Below, piece after piece: positions 7,188 through 15,672 of a stretch of 64,000 nt of DNA. Both the position numbers and the translations under genes were made by a program. The notes below the pieces were generated by a model. That model made no database searches, was not told the DNA's origin, and was given only the letters and a program-made list of their open reading frames with translations. The DNA is from JAGNHN01 sp964590645 (GTDB lineage Bacteria; Bacteroidota; Bacteroidia; Bacteroidales; JAGNHN01), in the NCBI GenBank assembly GCA_964590645.1, contig CAZPYJ010000019.1, forward strand, positions 13,798-77,797, read 5' to 3'. Each line of letters starts with the position of its first letter. Positions within the stretch are counted from its first letter, which is position 1.

Positions 7188-8648
7188 TCATATCGGAGCA
7201 ATGGCGTGTATAAAGATTCCTCCCTCTCCCCTTCCATTTCTGCTGTATTCCAGACGCAAAACCTTGTCGTAATATGTAACCAGGTTCATCCCAAGGCCAA
7301 TGCCGCCCAGCCATTCTCTAACTGTTCCACCTTCCGGAAGACGTTGGTAAATCCATCCTCCATCCGCAAAAGCACTTAGGAAAAGGGCCAGATGGAGGCG
7401 GTTAAACTGGGAGTATGGGATAAATGGCAGCAGCATTTCGCGCTGCGGCATCAAAGCCCATTTCAGTTCTGTTTTGGCCACGGCATAAGCTTCGCCGGTA
7501 AAAAGGAAGTCTTCATATCCTCTGATAAATTTCCGGTCAAAGCCCAGGCCCTGATGGAAGAGAAAGGGGCTACTGCCCGGCAGCGACAGAAAGCCCGTAT
7601 ATCCACCCGAGGCATACCAACGGGGTGAAAGCGGAATATACCGGCGGGCATTCATCAGAAAGCTTTGCTGCCATTCAAGGGTATGCAGACCGGCCGCAGA
7701 TGTGAAGTGCCAGTCCAGGTTCACATCCAGATAATGGCCATCGAGCGGATAATAGCGTTGGTCGCGGCGATCCCACTGATAATAGAACTTCAGGCTCAGC
7801 AAGGCACTTTCCAGCTGAGCCTCCCGGTAAGGGTATCGTGGATTGCTTATCAGTACCGAATCGTGCAGGCGGATCTTTTCATAGACCGTACTGAGTTGAA
7901 ACCGATGAAAAAATCCCGGCCTGTAGTGCGCCCCCACCCCAAATCGCAGGCGTTGCTGGAGCACCATATCCTGAGAATCAAACCAGACCGGTCGCTTGTC
8001 TTTTTCTCCCAGGAGCAATTCACGGGTTGTAGCATAGGAAAATCCGCCCCAGGCGCCCCAAAGCCTGTTCCGATCGAGGTAAGGAAGATCATAAACCAGG
8101 CTGAGAAGGTTTTCGTGGCCTGTCAGAAAAGCCGCCGTGAGTTTCTCCTTCCTGCCGCGCATATTGTGGTGTGTTAACAGAAAGCCATAGTTTGCCCGAC
8201 GGAATGCCCCTGATTCCCACCAGGAGTTAATATTGCGATCGGCTATCTCGAAGACCGGCAGCGGCCAGAGGTACCAGCGCTCGGTGAGCGTATAATGAAT
8301 TGAAAGATGTCTGTCTGAAGAATCCAGCACACGTATCTCCATTTCCACAAAATTGAAGAGGCCGGTATTCTCAAGGTTCTGCCTGCCTTCCCCCGCCGCC
8401 TGGCTGATTTCTGTCCAGGATAAGCTGTCGCCTGCGGACAGACTGATCTCTCTTTGCAGTATATGTTCACGCGTAATGTGGTTCCCCGAAAAAGAAATTT
8501 CCCGGACTTGCCAAATGCTGTCCTGGGCATAGGCAATGGTGGAGAAAGCACATAGCAGGAAGCAGGAAACAATGCAGGAGCTTCTTCCCAAGATGCCGGA
8601 TATCCCGGCGATTCGCTGCGGGTATAATTTCCAGCCCTTGCCCTCCAT
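7188..8648 (-). CDS. Omp85-superfamily outer membrane protein with one POTRA domain
   Basis: A 486-residue protein: signal peptide with a long n-region (cut after AYAQ, about residue 41), one POTRA-like domain (about 44-128: WQVREISFSGNHITREHIL, GLFNFVEMEIRV, LSIHYTLTERW), then a barrel of about 350 residues. The barrel contains RKFIRGYEDF, which resembles the loop-6 RGF/RGY motif of Omp85 proteins, and ends FIHAIAPI. It resembles BamA/TamA-like or patatin-free D15 proteins with a reduced POTRA set; its substrate is unknown. It begins two bases after the CBS gene stop, implying translational coupling. I know this operon in other Bacteroidota as CBS-nadK without a gene between, so this looks like an insertion into a conserved order. 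Hypothetical roles are outer-membrane protein or lipid transfer. Confidence 0.8.
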   Translation of the reverse strand: MEGKGWKLYPQRIAGISGILGRSSCIVSCFLLCAFSTIAYAQDSIWQVREISFSGNHITREHILQREISLSAGDSLSWTEISQAAGEGRQNLENTGLFNFVEMEIRVLDSSDRHLSIHYTLTERWYLWPLPVFEIADRNINSWWESGAFRRANYGFLLTHHNMRGRKEKLTAAFLTGHENLLSLVYDLPYLDRNRLWGAWGGFSYATTRELLLGEKDKRPVWFDSQDMVLQQRLRFGVGAHYRPGFFHRFQLSTVYEKIRLHDSVLISNPRYPYREAQLESALLSLKFYYQWDRRDQRYYPLDGHYLDVNLDWHFTSAAGLHTLEWQQSFLMNARRYIPLSPRWYASGGYTGFLSLPGSSPFLFHQGLGFDRKFIRGYEDFLFTGEAYAVAKTELKWALMPQREMLLPFIPYSQFNRLHLALFLSAFADGGWIYQRLPEGGTVREWLGGIGLGMNLVTYYDKVLRLEYSRNGRGEGGIFIHAIAPI

Positions 8649-8650
8649 CC

Positions 8651-9313
8651 TCAGATATTGAGATAGCGCATCAGGATATCATATCTTTCCTTCAGATCAT
8701 CGCTGTGTTCCCCCTCGGTAAAGGTGGCTTTGATGATATAATTGAAGCGGTGAAAGGTTTGCAGCACGGCTCCGATATCAATGCGGTTCAGCTTGAGGGT
8801 AATCTCTATTTTGGTAGAATCGGTATTGGTTTGGAGGTACATACTCAGGATCTTGGTATCGTTGGATTCCACAATACGGGCGATTTCCGATACGACCAGG
8901 TCGTTCTGGTTGACTTCGAGCACAATAATACCCCCGGGATTGCGGGCTGCGGAAAGGCTTGCGAAATAGCCCAGCAATTCGTGGATACACACAGAACCCA
9001 GGTACTGCTGTTGCTGATCTGTGACGGGCAATACGTCCAGCTTCTCCTCTGCCATCACGCGGATGGCTTCATAAATATGCTGATGTTCCTGGATGCTGGC
9101 CTGGCACAAGGAGAGTTTATGGTTTCCCACAGGCTGCTCCGGGTCATCCAGATCATACACATCATCCTCACTCAGCAAGCCGAGCAGCACCTCATTGTTC
9201 ACGATTGGCAGATGTCCTACCCTGGCTTCATCCATCATCTGAAGGGCTTCCAGCCCTGTGGTTGAAGTGCGTACCACCGGCACCAGTTCGCTTATGATCT
9301 CTCCTGCGTGCAT
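8651..9313 (-). CDS. CBS-domain protein
   Basis: A 220-residue soluble protein with two CBS repeats (about residues 4-58 with GHLPIVNNEVLLGLLSEDDVYDL, and 70-128 with KLDVLPVTDQQQQYLGSV) and a C-terminal ACT-like region (about 138-210: GGIIVLEVNQNDLVVSEIARIVES, KIEITLKLN). CBS pairs bind adenosyl nucleotides; the C-terminal part may bind a second ligand. No catalytic domain is present, so it is likely a nucleotide sensor. It is the first gene of the envelope operon, with a TACCTTTG -7 box 16 bases upstream, and is divergent from pdxJ. CBS next to nadK and pdxJ is common in Bacteroidota, but the function there is not established to my knowledge. Confidence 0.88.
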   Translation of the reverse strand: MHAGEIISELVPVVRTSTTGLEALQMMDEARVGHLPIVNNEVLLGLLSEDDVYDLDDPEQPVGNHKLSLCQASIQEHQHIYEAIRVMAEEKLDVLPVTDQQQQYLGSVCIHELLGYFASLSAARNPGGIIVLEVNQNDLVVSEIARIVESNDTKILSMYLQTNTDSTKIEITLKLNRIDIGAVLQTFHRFNYIIKATFTEGEHSDDLKERYDILMRYLNI

Positions 9314-9329
9314 AATGCTTTCTTTCTGA

Positions 9330-9337
9330 CAAAGGTA
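9330..9337 (-). promoter_or_regulatory. Promoter -7 box of the CBS-to-ompH operon
   Basis: TACCTTTG on the minus strand, an exact match to the Bacteroidota TAnnTTTG element, 16 bases before the CBS start codon. It is back to back with the pdxJ promoter. Confidence 0.65.
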
Positions 9338-9384
9338 GGGAATTCAGGAAAGGGTTTCAGGGCAGGTAAAGCGGGCAAATATGG

Positions 9385-9392
9385 TACCTTTG
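9385..9392 (+). promoter_or_regulatory. Promoter -7 box of pdxJ
   Basis: TACCTTTG, an exact TAnnTTTG match, 19 bases before the pdxJ ATG. No convincing -33 TTTG is seen at the usual distance. Confidence 0.65.
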
Positions 9393-9411
9393 TATTTTAA
9401 AACTCTAAGCG

Positions 9412-10137
9412 ATGACCCGTTTAAGCGTCAATATCAATAAAATAGCTACCCTGCGGAATGCCCGCGGAGGCAATGTGCCCGATGTGGTCCACGCTGCCAT
9501 TCGCTGCCAGGAATATGGTGCCCAGGGGATTACCGTACATCCTCGCCCCGACGAGCGGCATATCCGCTACCAGGACGTACGTGATTTGCGCCCTGTGGTG
9601 CATACCGAATTCAATATTGAGGGATACCCTTCGGAAGACTTCATCCGGCTGGTACTGGAAGTGAAGCCGGAGCAGGTTACCCTGGTTCCCGACCCGCCCG
9701 ATGCCCTTACTTCGAATGCAGGCTGGGATACGGTGGAATACCAGGCGTTTTTAAAGGAAGTCATCTCGCGGTATAAGGAGAAGGGCATCCGGGTATCGAT
9801 CTTTACCGGCACAGATCAGGATATGATTGAAGCGGCTGCCCTGACCGGTACCGACCGGATTGAGCTGTACACAGAACCTTATGCGGCAATGTATTCGGCA
9901 GATCCAGCTACGGCTGTGGCTCCTTTTGTCAGGGCCGCTGAGACCGCTGCTGCCGTTGGGCTGGGGGTCAATGCAGGGCACGATCTCAGCCTGACAAACC
10001 TCGCATATTTCGTCCGGCATATCCCCGGACTGCTGGAGGTTTCCATCGGGCACGCCCTCATCAGTGATGCCCTTTACCTCGGCCTGGAGCATACCATTTC
10101 CCGTTATCTTGATCTCATCCTTACTGCCAATGATTAG
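9412..10137 (+). CDS. pdxJ: Pyridoxine 5'-phosphate synthase
   Basis: A 241-residue TIM-barrel enzyme of full family length. It starts TRLSVNINKIATLRNARGG (phosphate/substrate binding), carries ITVHPRPDERHIRYQDV with the catalytic His region, then NIEGYPS, VTLVPDPPDALTSNAGWD, and ends with GVNAGHDLSLTNL and VSIGHALISDAL. It condenses 1-deoxyxylulose 5-phosphate with 3-amino-2-oxopropyl phosphate to make pyridoxine 5'-phosphate in the DXP-dependent vitamin B6 route. It heads a three-gene operon, and its stop codon overlaps the start of the next gene by eight bases. The divergent CBS gene is its usual neighbour in Bacteroidota. Confidence 0.97.
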   Translation: MTRLSVNINKIATLRNARGGNVPDVVHAAIRCQEYGAQGITVHPRPDERHIRYQDVRDLRPVVHTEFNIEGYPSEDFIRLVLEVKPEQVTLVPDPPDALTSNAGWDTVEYQAFLKEVISRYKEKGIRVSIFTGTDQDMIEAAALTGTDRIELYTEPYAAMYSADPATAVAPFVRAAETAAAVGLGVNAGHDLSLTNLAYFVRHIPGLLEVSIGHALISDALYLGLEHTISRYLDLILTAND

Positions 10138-11311
10138 AAAGACCCTCATCTCTTTTCTGCTGTTCCTGCCCTTCCTGGTCTTTAGCCAGCGCTCTTCCTT
10201 TGATGGCAGGGCCTACAGTGTGCAAATGGCCTTACACCGTGCGGCAGAAACCCATACCCTGGTGCTGGTGAACCGCAGTGCAGAAGAACTGCAAACAGAC
10301 CTGAGCAGCCTGACCGCCCTGAAAACCCTGCATCTGAGTCACAATGAACTGGATTCATTGCCCTCCTCAATCCGGCAACTCAAAAGCCTGAATGTGCTGT
10401 GGATTCAGTACAATAATCTCACCCACATCCCGGATTGGATTGGAGACCTGAATGCACTGGAGGAAATCAATCTTACCCACAACCGGCTGGACAGCCTGCC
10501 TGAAGGAATGGCCCGCTTGAAACAGCTGCGCAAATTGGGTTTAAGGGAGAACCGTTTCAGGACATTGCCCTCTGCCCTGACCAGGCTCAGCAAGCTGGAG
10601 GAGCTGGATTTGCATAGCAATGCACTAAGCACTCTGCCGCCGGAAATTGCAAAGATGAAGGAGCTCAGGGTGCTCAATCTGTATAAAAACAAGCTCGCCA
10701 CACTCCCGCCTGAAATAGGAAAACTCTCTGCACTGGAGGAGCTCAATCTCTATCATAACGAACCCTTAAAATCCCTGCCCCCGGAGATGGGCAAGCTAAA
10801 AAACCTCAGGAAGCTGAACCTCTACCGCGATGTCCTCTTTCGTTTTCCTTTAGCGCTCACCGAGTTGGAAAAGCTGGAGGAGCTGGATATGAGCAAGACC
10901 CGGCTCAGCAGCCTGCCCCCGGAGATCGGGAAGATGCAGGCCTTGCGAGACCTGGATCTTTTTTGCAATCAGATCAAAGCCTTGCCGGCAGAGATAGGGC
11001 AGCTCAAGCAATTACAGGTATTGCAACTGGGAAATAATCAACAGCTGAAGCTGGGTCCTGAAATCGGGGAGCTGGAGGCCCTGGAGCGTCTGCACCTGGC
11101 CAATGCAAAAGCCACCGATCTTCCCCCGGAGATGGAAAAACTAAAGAATCTGCATCATCTGGATATCCGCAATCAGGGGAAGGATCATCTTCCGGAACAT
11201 ATACTGCGGATGCGGTGGCTGAAAGACCTGTACCTTACCGGCAACGATCTGGATGAGGAATGGCAGAAAAAGATACTGGAAGCACTGCCTGATACACGAG
11301 TATCATTCTAA
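10130..11311 (+). CDS. Secreted leucine-rich-repeat protein
   Basis: A 393-residue protein with signal peptide MIRKTLISFLLFLPFLVFSQ, a 50-residue N-terminal cap, and about 13 full 23-residue leucine-rich repeats (consensus LxxLxLxxNxLxxLPxxIxxLxx) plus a C-terminal cap. The repeats are of the SDS22/bacterial plant-like type; one has an extra residue (LYHNEPLKSLPPEM). LRR solenoids bind protein partners; no catalytic domain or T9SS sorting tail is present, so it is probably periplasmic or released. The start at 10130 (ATGATTAG) overlaps the pdxJ stop, which argues for translational coupling, and gives the signal peptide directly. Its presence between pdxJ and an alpha/beta hydrolase is unusual. 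Confidence 0.88.
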   Translation: MIRKTLISFLLFLPFLVFSQRSSFDGRAYSVQMALHRAAETHTLVLVNRSAEELQTDLSSLTALKTLHLSHNELDSLPSSIRQLKSLNVLWIQYNNLTHIPDWIGDLNALEEINLTHNRLDSLPEGMARLKQLRKLGLRENRFRTLPSALTRLSKLEELDLHSNALSTLPPEIAKMKELRVLNLYKNKLATLPPEIGKLSALEELNLYHNEPLKSLPPEMGKLKNLRKLNLYRDVLFRFPLALTELEKLEELDMSKTRLSSLPPEIGKMQALRDLDLFCNQIKALPAEIGQLKQLQVLQLGNNQQLKLGPEIGELEALERLHLANAKATDLPPEMEKLKNLHHLDIRNQGKDHLPEHILRMRWLKDLYLTGNDLDEEWQKKILEALPDTRVSF

Positions 11312-11359
11312 GCTCCGGGCCAGTGCAGGCTTCCTCTCGTATTGAAAAAACCCGATGAT

Positions 11360-12160
11360 ATGAAACTCTTTTACAGAACCTTCGGCCAAGGACAGCCTTT
11401 GATCATCCTTCACGGCATTTTTGGTATCTCTGATAATTGGGTCACCATTGGCAAGCGCCTGGCGGAGAAGTTCAGCGTTTTTATTCCGGATCAGCGCAAC
11501 CACGGGCAGTCGCCCCATAGTGCCGCTTTCAATTATGATGTGATGGCCGGCGACCTGGATGAGTTTCTGGAAACGCACGGCCTTGAAAACCCTGTCCTGA
11601 TTGGCCATTCGATGGGGGGCAAAGTAGCAATGCAGTATGCGTTGGAGAATGCTGAGAAAGTGGATCGCCTCATTGTGGTGGATATGAGCCCGCGAAAATA
11701 CGATCCCAGGCTGATCCACCAGAAGATGATTTCAGCGATGCTATCCGTGAATTTTGGGGCCACGGACAGCCGGACGGAGATCGACAGGCTGCTTTCGCGA
11801 AGCATTCCCGAACCCAGGATTCGGCAGTTCATTATGAAGAATCTTTACCGTCCCGAGCGCAGTACCCTGGCCTGGCGCCCGAATCTGGAGGCCATCAATG
11901 CCAATCTTACCGAGGTATTCGAGGGCATTCACCACCGCAACAGCTTCGATGGCCCCTGCCTCTTTGTGGGGGGTGGTAAATCAGATTACATCACCGAATC
12001 AGATCATTCTGAAATCCTCAGGCTTTTTCCGGCTGCAGAGATTCGTTCCCTGCCCAATGCCTCTCACTGGGTACACGCCGATGAACCGGATGCCCTCTGC
12101 GCCCTGTTTAGCGAATTTCTTGGAAAGCAGTGCGTCTTCCGGAGCGGGGAAGAAGGGTAA
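11360..12160 (+). CDS. Alpha/beta-fold hydrolase (YbfF-like esterase)
   Basis: A 266-residue hydrolase. It has the oxyanion segment LIILHGIFGISDNW, the DQRNHGQSP block, nucleophile elbow GHSMGG (Ser84), MSPRKYD, and the catalytic His236 in NASHWVHADEP. The HGIFG...RNHGQS...GHSMGG series is characteristic of YbfF/ABHD11-type esterases, whose physiological substrates are uncertain. No signal peptide is seen, so it is cytoplasmic. The ATG at 11360 is chosen over an upstream in-frame TTG. It is the last gene of the pdxJ operon and converges with the isoaspartyl peptidase gene with only eight bases between. Confidence 0.9.
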   Translation: MKLFYRTFGQGQPLIILHGIFGISDNWVTIGKRLAEKFSVFIPDQRNHGQSPHSAAFNYDVMAGDLDEFLETHGLENPVLIGHSMGGKVAMQYALENAEKVDRLIVVDMSPRKYDPRLIHQKMISAMLSVNFGATDSRTEIDRLLSRSIPEPRIRQFIMKNLYRPERSTLAWRPNLEAINANLTEVFEGIHHRNSFDGPCLFVGGGKSDYITESDHSEILRLFPAAEIRSLPNASHWVHADEPDALCALFSEFLGKQCVFRSGEEG

Positions 12161-12168
12161 AAAGGCCC

Positions 12169-13176
12169 TTACTCTTTAAATATCAGCGCCCTGGGTTCTT
12201 GGCCCTGTTTCACATACGCCCGAAACATCGAAGGCGTATTGAAGGGCATCACGATATTGCCATACACATCTACGCCTATCATTCCCCCATTGGCCTTTTT
12301 CTTCCGGAAGAGGTCATTGATCACATAGTCCGAAGCCCTTTCCAGCGTCCATTTGCGGTGTTCCATCCGTGCGGAAACCTCGTGTGCCGCGCCCCAGCGG
12401 ATGAAGTATTCTCCGTGTCCGGTGCAGGAGATAGCGCAGCTGGCATTGTCGGCCCAGGTTCCCGCCCCAATGATGGGACTATCGCCGATGCGGCCGTATT
12501 CTTTCATCATCATTCCTCCGGTGGAGGTTCCGGCCGCCAGGTTTCCTTTCATATCCCGAGCAACGGCACCCACGGTTCCCATCTTCTCCATTTCGGCCTT
12601 TTGTGCTTCCCAGGCCCGGGTGCTTTCCTCGGTGAAGAACCATCCACTGTCGGCCATTTGCAGACCCTGCCTTTGGGCGAATAGATCGGCTCCGGCTCCG
12701 GAGAGCAATACGTGTTTGGAATCCGTCATTACCCTGAGGGCTGCAGAGATGGGGTTTTTCACCCTGCTTACGCCAGCCACAGCTCCTGCCTGATGGTCGC
12801 GGCCATCCATAATCGAAGCATCGAGGGATACACTGCCATCCGCGGTATAAACGGCACCTCTGCCTGCATTGAAGAAGGGATCGTCTTCCAAAATCCTGAT
12901 GGAGGTTTCCACAGCAAGCACTGCCTCCCCGCCCTCTTTTAAAATCTGTTCCCCGGCCGCCAGGGCGTTCAGGAGTTTGGTCTTGTAGGCTTCCTGTCTT
13001 TCCATCGGCATATCCTCAGGAGCAAAGCCGGCGCCCCCGTGCAAGACCAGCACATATTCTTTGGGACCATCGTCATCCTTCTTATACATATAGTAGCAGG
13101 AAGTGGTCATTGAAAACACCAGCAGGAAAAGAATGGGCTGCCAGGGAAAACGGAATCGATATGTATTGTTTGTCAT
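12169..13176 (-). CDS. Isoaspartyl peptidase / plant-type L-asparaginase, probable lipoprotein
   Basis: A 335-residue Ntn-hydrolase precursor. An N-terminal hydrophobic stretch ends SMTTSC (Cys27, probable lipidation site). The enzyme region starts VLVLHGGAG and has FFNAGRGAVYTADG, SLDASIMDG, the autocleavage site before Thr201 (MGTVGAVARD), GTSTGGMMMKEYGRIGDSPIIGAG and ISCTGHGEYFIR, in close agreement with E. coli IaaA. The protein self-cleaves, Thr201 becoming the nucleophile, and hydrolyses isoaspartyl dipeptides and asparagine. Being exported, it probably processes peptides in the periplasm or at the membrane. Its ATG overlaps the end of the TauE/SafE gene by four bases, so the two are co-expressed. 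Confidence 0.93.
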   Translation of the reverse strand: MTNNTYRFRFPWQPILFLLVFSMTTSCYYMYKKDDDGPKEYVLVLHGGAGFAPEDMPMERQEAYKTKLLNALAAGEQILKEGGEAVLAVETSIRILEDDPFFNAGRGAVYTADGSVSLDASIMDGRDHQAGAVAGVSRVKNPISAALRVMTDSKHVLLSGAGADLFAQRQGLQMADSGWFFTEESTRAWEAQKAEMEKMGTVGAVARDMKGNLAAGTSTGGMMMKEYGRIGDSPIIGAGTWADNASCAISCTGHGEYFIRWGAAHEVSARMEHRKWTLERASDYVINDLFRKKKANGGMIGVDVYGNIVMPFNTPSMFRAYVKQGQEPRALIFKE

Positions 13177-13961
13177 CTTGTAATGAGTGTTGAAATGAAT
13201 CCAGGTATATCAAAAATGCCAAAAAGATGGGCGGAGGTCAGCAGGATTACCACTACCATCACCCACTGCACAAAAACAACTCCTTTGCTCACCGCCAGTC
13301 GGGAAGCGATGAGGGCTCCGCTCACATTGCCGATGGCCATCACCAATCCGTAGGAATACAAGACCTGATCATTCAGGATAAACACCAGCAAAGCAAAGGG
13401 AATGTATAAGAGCACCACCATCACCTTGATGGCGTTGGCGCGTACCAGGTCATACCCGGCTCCCATCACAATTCCGGCGAGAAGGAAATAGCCTACCCCA
13501 ACGTGAATAAAGCCGCCATAAAGGCCGATGAAAAAGAAGAGGAGTATCTGCCAGAAGCTCACTTTTTTTTCTGTGAGTTCCTGCACGCCGCTGAGCCAAC
13601 GCTTGGGCCGAAGGAGGATAATAACCATCATCATAATGAGAATGACCGCCATAGCTCTTTCAAACACCACCTCATTGATGTCCACCGCAATCTGCGCTCC
13701 CAGTAGAGAACCCAGCACTGAAGGTATGCCCAGGGCGAGTCCTTTACGCCAGTCGAGCACTTTCTGCTGTCGAAAGCTGCCGGTAGCCGCCAGGGTTTGG
13801 AGAAAGATAGCGATGCGGTTGGTTCCGTTGGCTACCGGTGCAGGGAGCCCCAGCATAATAAGTACAGAAAGGGAGATCACACTGCCACCCCCGGCGAGGG
13901 TGTTGATAAAGCCAACCATCAGGCCGGCAATGATGAGGATGAGGATTTCGGTGATACCCAT
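13173..13961 (-). CDS. TauE/SafE family membrane transporter
   Basis: A 262-residue integral membrane protein with about eight hydrophobic helices. The family motif GLMVGFINTLAGGGSVISL lies in helix 1 (about 14-32) and a second half-repeat GLYGGFIHVGVGYFLLAG lies at about 147-164. TauE/SafE proteins export sulfite, sulfoacetate and other organic anions across the inner membrane. The substrate here cannot be told. It is the first gene of a two-gene operon with the isoaspartyl peptidase, with a TACCTTTG box 14 bases upstream of the start. Confidence 0.9.
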   Translation of the reverse strand: MGITEILILIIAGLMVGFINTLAGGGSVISLSVLIMLGLPAPVANGTNRIAIFLQTLAATGSFRQQKVLDWRKGLALGIPSVLGSLLGAQIAVDINEVVFERAMAVILIMMMVIILLRPKRWLSGVQELTEKKVSFWQILLFFFIGLYGGFIHVGVGYFLLAGIVMGAGYDLVRANAIKVMVVLLYIPFALLVFILNDQVLYSYGLVMAIGNVSGALIASRLAVSKGVVFVQWVMVVVILLTSAHLFGIFDIPGFISTLITR

Positions 13962-13975
13962 CGGGAAAATTTTGA

Positions 13976-13983
13976 CAAAGGTA
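13976..13983 (-). promoter_or_regulatory. Promoter -7 box of the TauE/SafE gene
   Basis: TACCTTTG on the minus strand, 14 bases before the start codon of the transporter. Confidence 0.6.
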
Positions 13984-14046
13984 CAGGAATTTATATGTGT
14001 GCCTTTCTGACCCGTGAGCCTGGCTTTCCTGGGCGGAGGAATCAGC

Positions 14047-15120
14047 TTAAGGCATTATTCTGATTTTCCGGGCACTGCTTCCATCATATCCAGGTCCGGA
14101 AACGACCAGCACATAGATGCCGGGCGCCAGCTGCGGTAGGTCAATGGAGTAGGCCCGAGTGCCTCTTTCCGAAATTTCATCCTGCAGAAGCCTGCCTTGC
14201 AGATCGATCAGGCGAATGGAATGTTTTCGATCTGTTTGGCGAAAATACAGTTCCAGAAAGGGATTTCCTTCCTCCTGACGGATACTGAAATCAGGGACAG
14301 AGGGGGTATGTATTCCGGCGGAGGTCAGCCAGAGGTAATCCACAAAATGGGGATAGTCGATGAAAGGATTGCGGTTTCCCTGGGCCGCATACACTGCATT
14401 GTTGCGGTCAATTTCTTTCTGGCTAACCCCATCCTGCTGGTGCCAGTCGATGAGCATATCCAAAGCCCAGGGCCGGGGCATTGCTCCCTGTACCATCGGA
14501 CTGCCCGGCCAGCTTGCATCCTGCTGATAATAGCGGGTTGCCATATAGAAGTATGTGCGTGCGAGATCTCCTTTATAGGCATCTATGGGTTCGAAAACAT
14601 CCCCACTGTATCCAGCCACGGTATTACTTCCCAAGCGACTGCCATTCAACGAGACCCATTCTGCCTGGCCGACTTCACCATAAGGCAGGTTTCCCCTTTT
14701 GCCATTCACAAAACCATCGGTGGGGTATATGTGGTGGAGGTCGGTGAACATTGGCATCACATCACCCCCGAACCAGCTCTTTGGAAAACTGTGTTCGCGG
14801 TTGAAGCAGTCTCCTTCCTGGCTATAATTTCCGCATTGATCGGCAGGGACAAAGTAATAAACGTAAGGGGGTGTTCCTGCGGGTACATCAGAGTATATAT
14901 CCCAGACACTCTGATCCTGCTTCGCATCCGTATCGGGGAAAATGGCGTATATCTGACTGTAAGCCATCGGACTATGATTGTTAATAATCTGGTGGAGGGC
15001 CGCCTTGAGGCTATCGCCAAAGAGTCCGTTGGCCGCGTCATAATATCCGGGGGGAGGCTGAGCCGTCTGCCACAGCGGCAAAAAAAGCAGGAAAAGGGAT
15101 ATGCCGCATAGCCTGTGCAT
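14047..15120 (-). CDS. Secreted endonuclease I with T9SS type A sorting domain
   Basis: A 357-residue protein: signal peptide (about 1-20), then an endonuclease I/BsnA-type His-Me finger domain (about 25-260) with CFNREHSFPKSWFGG (catalytic His110), TDLHHIYPTDGFVNGKRGNLPYGEV and WHQQDGVSQKEIDRNNAVY, which matches the DPVS/RNNxV helix of this family. The last 75 residues (FRQTDRKHSIRLIDLQGRLL, LPQLAPGIYVLVVSG, ARKIRIMP) form a T9SS C-terminal sorting domain. It probably degrades extracellular DNA or RNA at the cell surface for nutrition. Its start overlaps the stop of the MntP-like gene by one base (TGATG), placing it last in the pgk operon, which is an odd home for a secreted nuclease. Confidence 0.92.
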   Translation of the reverse strand: MHRLCGISLFLLFLPLWQTAQPPPGYYDAANGLFGDSLKAALHQIINNHSPMAYSQIYAIFPDTDAKQDQSVWDIYSDVPAGTPPYVYYFVPADQCGNYSQEGDCFNREHSFPKSWFGGDVMPMFTDLHHIYPTDGFVNGKRGNLPYGEVGQAEWVSLNGSRLGSNTVAGYSGDVFEPIDAYKGDLARTYFYMATRYYQQDASWPGSPMVQGAMPRPWALDMLIDWHQQDGVSQKEIDRNNAVYAAQGNRNPFIDYPHFVDYLWLTSAGIHTPSVPDFSIRQEEGNPFLELYFRQTDRKHSIRLIDLQGRLLQDEISERGTRAYSIDLPQLAPGIYVLVVSGPGYDGSSARKIRIMP

Positions 15121-15671
15121 CAGAATACAAACAAGGCCAGCAGCATCATTGCCACGCCTGAAATCATCAGGAGCCGTTGACTGCGGGAGGTAAGAAAATC
15201 AATAGACGAAAACAGTTTGAAGCCGGAAAGGGCGAAGAGCAGGATAAGCCCTGCCACCCAGATCACGAAGAGGTGTATATCTTCCCCGATCATACCCAGG
15301 GCCGTTCCGATCAGCAAGCTGTCGATCCCGTTGGCAATGCCGGCCAGCAGTGTATGACGGAGTTCACTGAAATCAATATCCCGGTCGCGGGGATGCATAC
15401 GGAAAGAAGTGAAGATCATTTTAAGGCCTACAACAAACCAGAGGGTATCTACCAGCCAGATCATTTCTTCCTCCATTAATCTGCCAATATACTCTCCGAT
15501 CAGGTGACCTGCCAGGGCAAGGATGCCGCCTCCCATTGCCAGGATAGCTGAAGCGCGGAGTGCATTGCCCCCTTCCGGCTCTCCCAGCTTATGGTGGTTG
15601 GCCAAACTGCTTACCAGCGCAGGGGTGGCTGCGATGGCCGCAAGCAGGATAATTTGGATGAGACTCAGCAT
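15120..15671 (-). CDS. MntP-like membrane protein
   Basis: A 183-residue protein with six predicted membrane helices in two repeats of three. Length, charge pattern and the helix-4 segment ANGIDSLLIGTALGM resemble the manganese exporter MntP (188 residues, ATSLDAMAVGVGLA). The corresponding first-repeat motif (MDAFA in E. coli, with a key Asp) reads TPALVSSL here, so one of the two conserved membrane aspartates is missing. It may be a divergent metal exporter or a relative with another substrate. It lies one base after the fRMsr gene and overlaps the endonuclease gene, so it is firmly inside the operon. Confidence 0.65.
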   Translation of the reverse strand: MLSLIQIILLAAIAATPALVSSLANHHKLGEPEGGNALRASAILAMGGGILALAGHLIGEYIGRLMEEEMIWLVDTLWFVVGLKMIFTSFRMHPRDRDIDFSELRHTLLAGIANGIDSLLIGTALGMIGEDIHLFVIWVAGLILLFALSGFKLFSSIDFLTSRSQRLLMISGVAMMLLALFVF

Positions 15672-15672
15672 A

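Noticed and set aside
10300..11300. Periodic pattern of about 69 bases considered as a DNA tandem repeat or CRISPR
   Set aside because: The period equals 23 codons and is explained by the leucine-rich repeats; there are no identical repeats with unique spacers.
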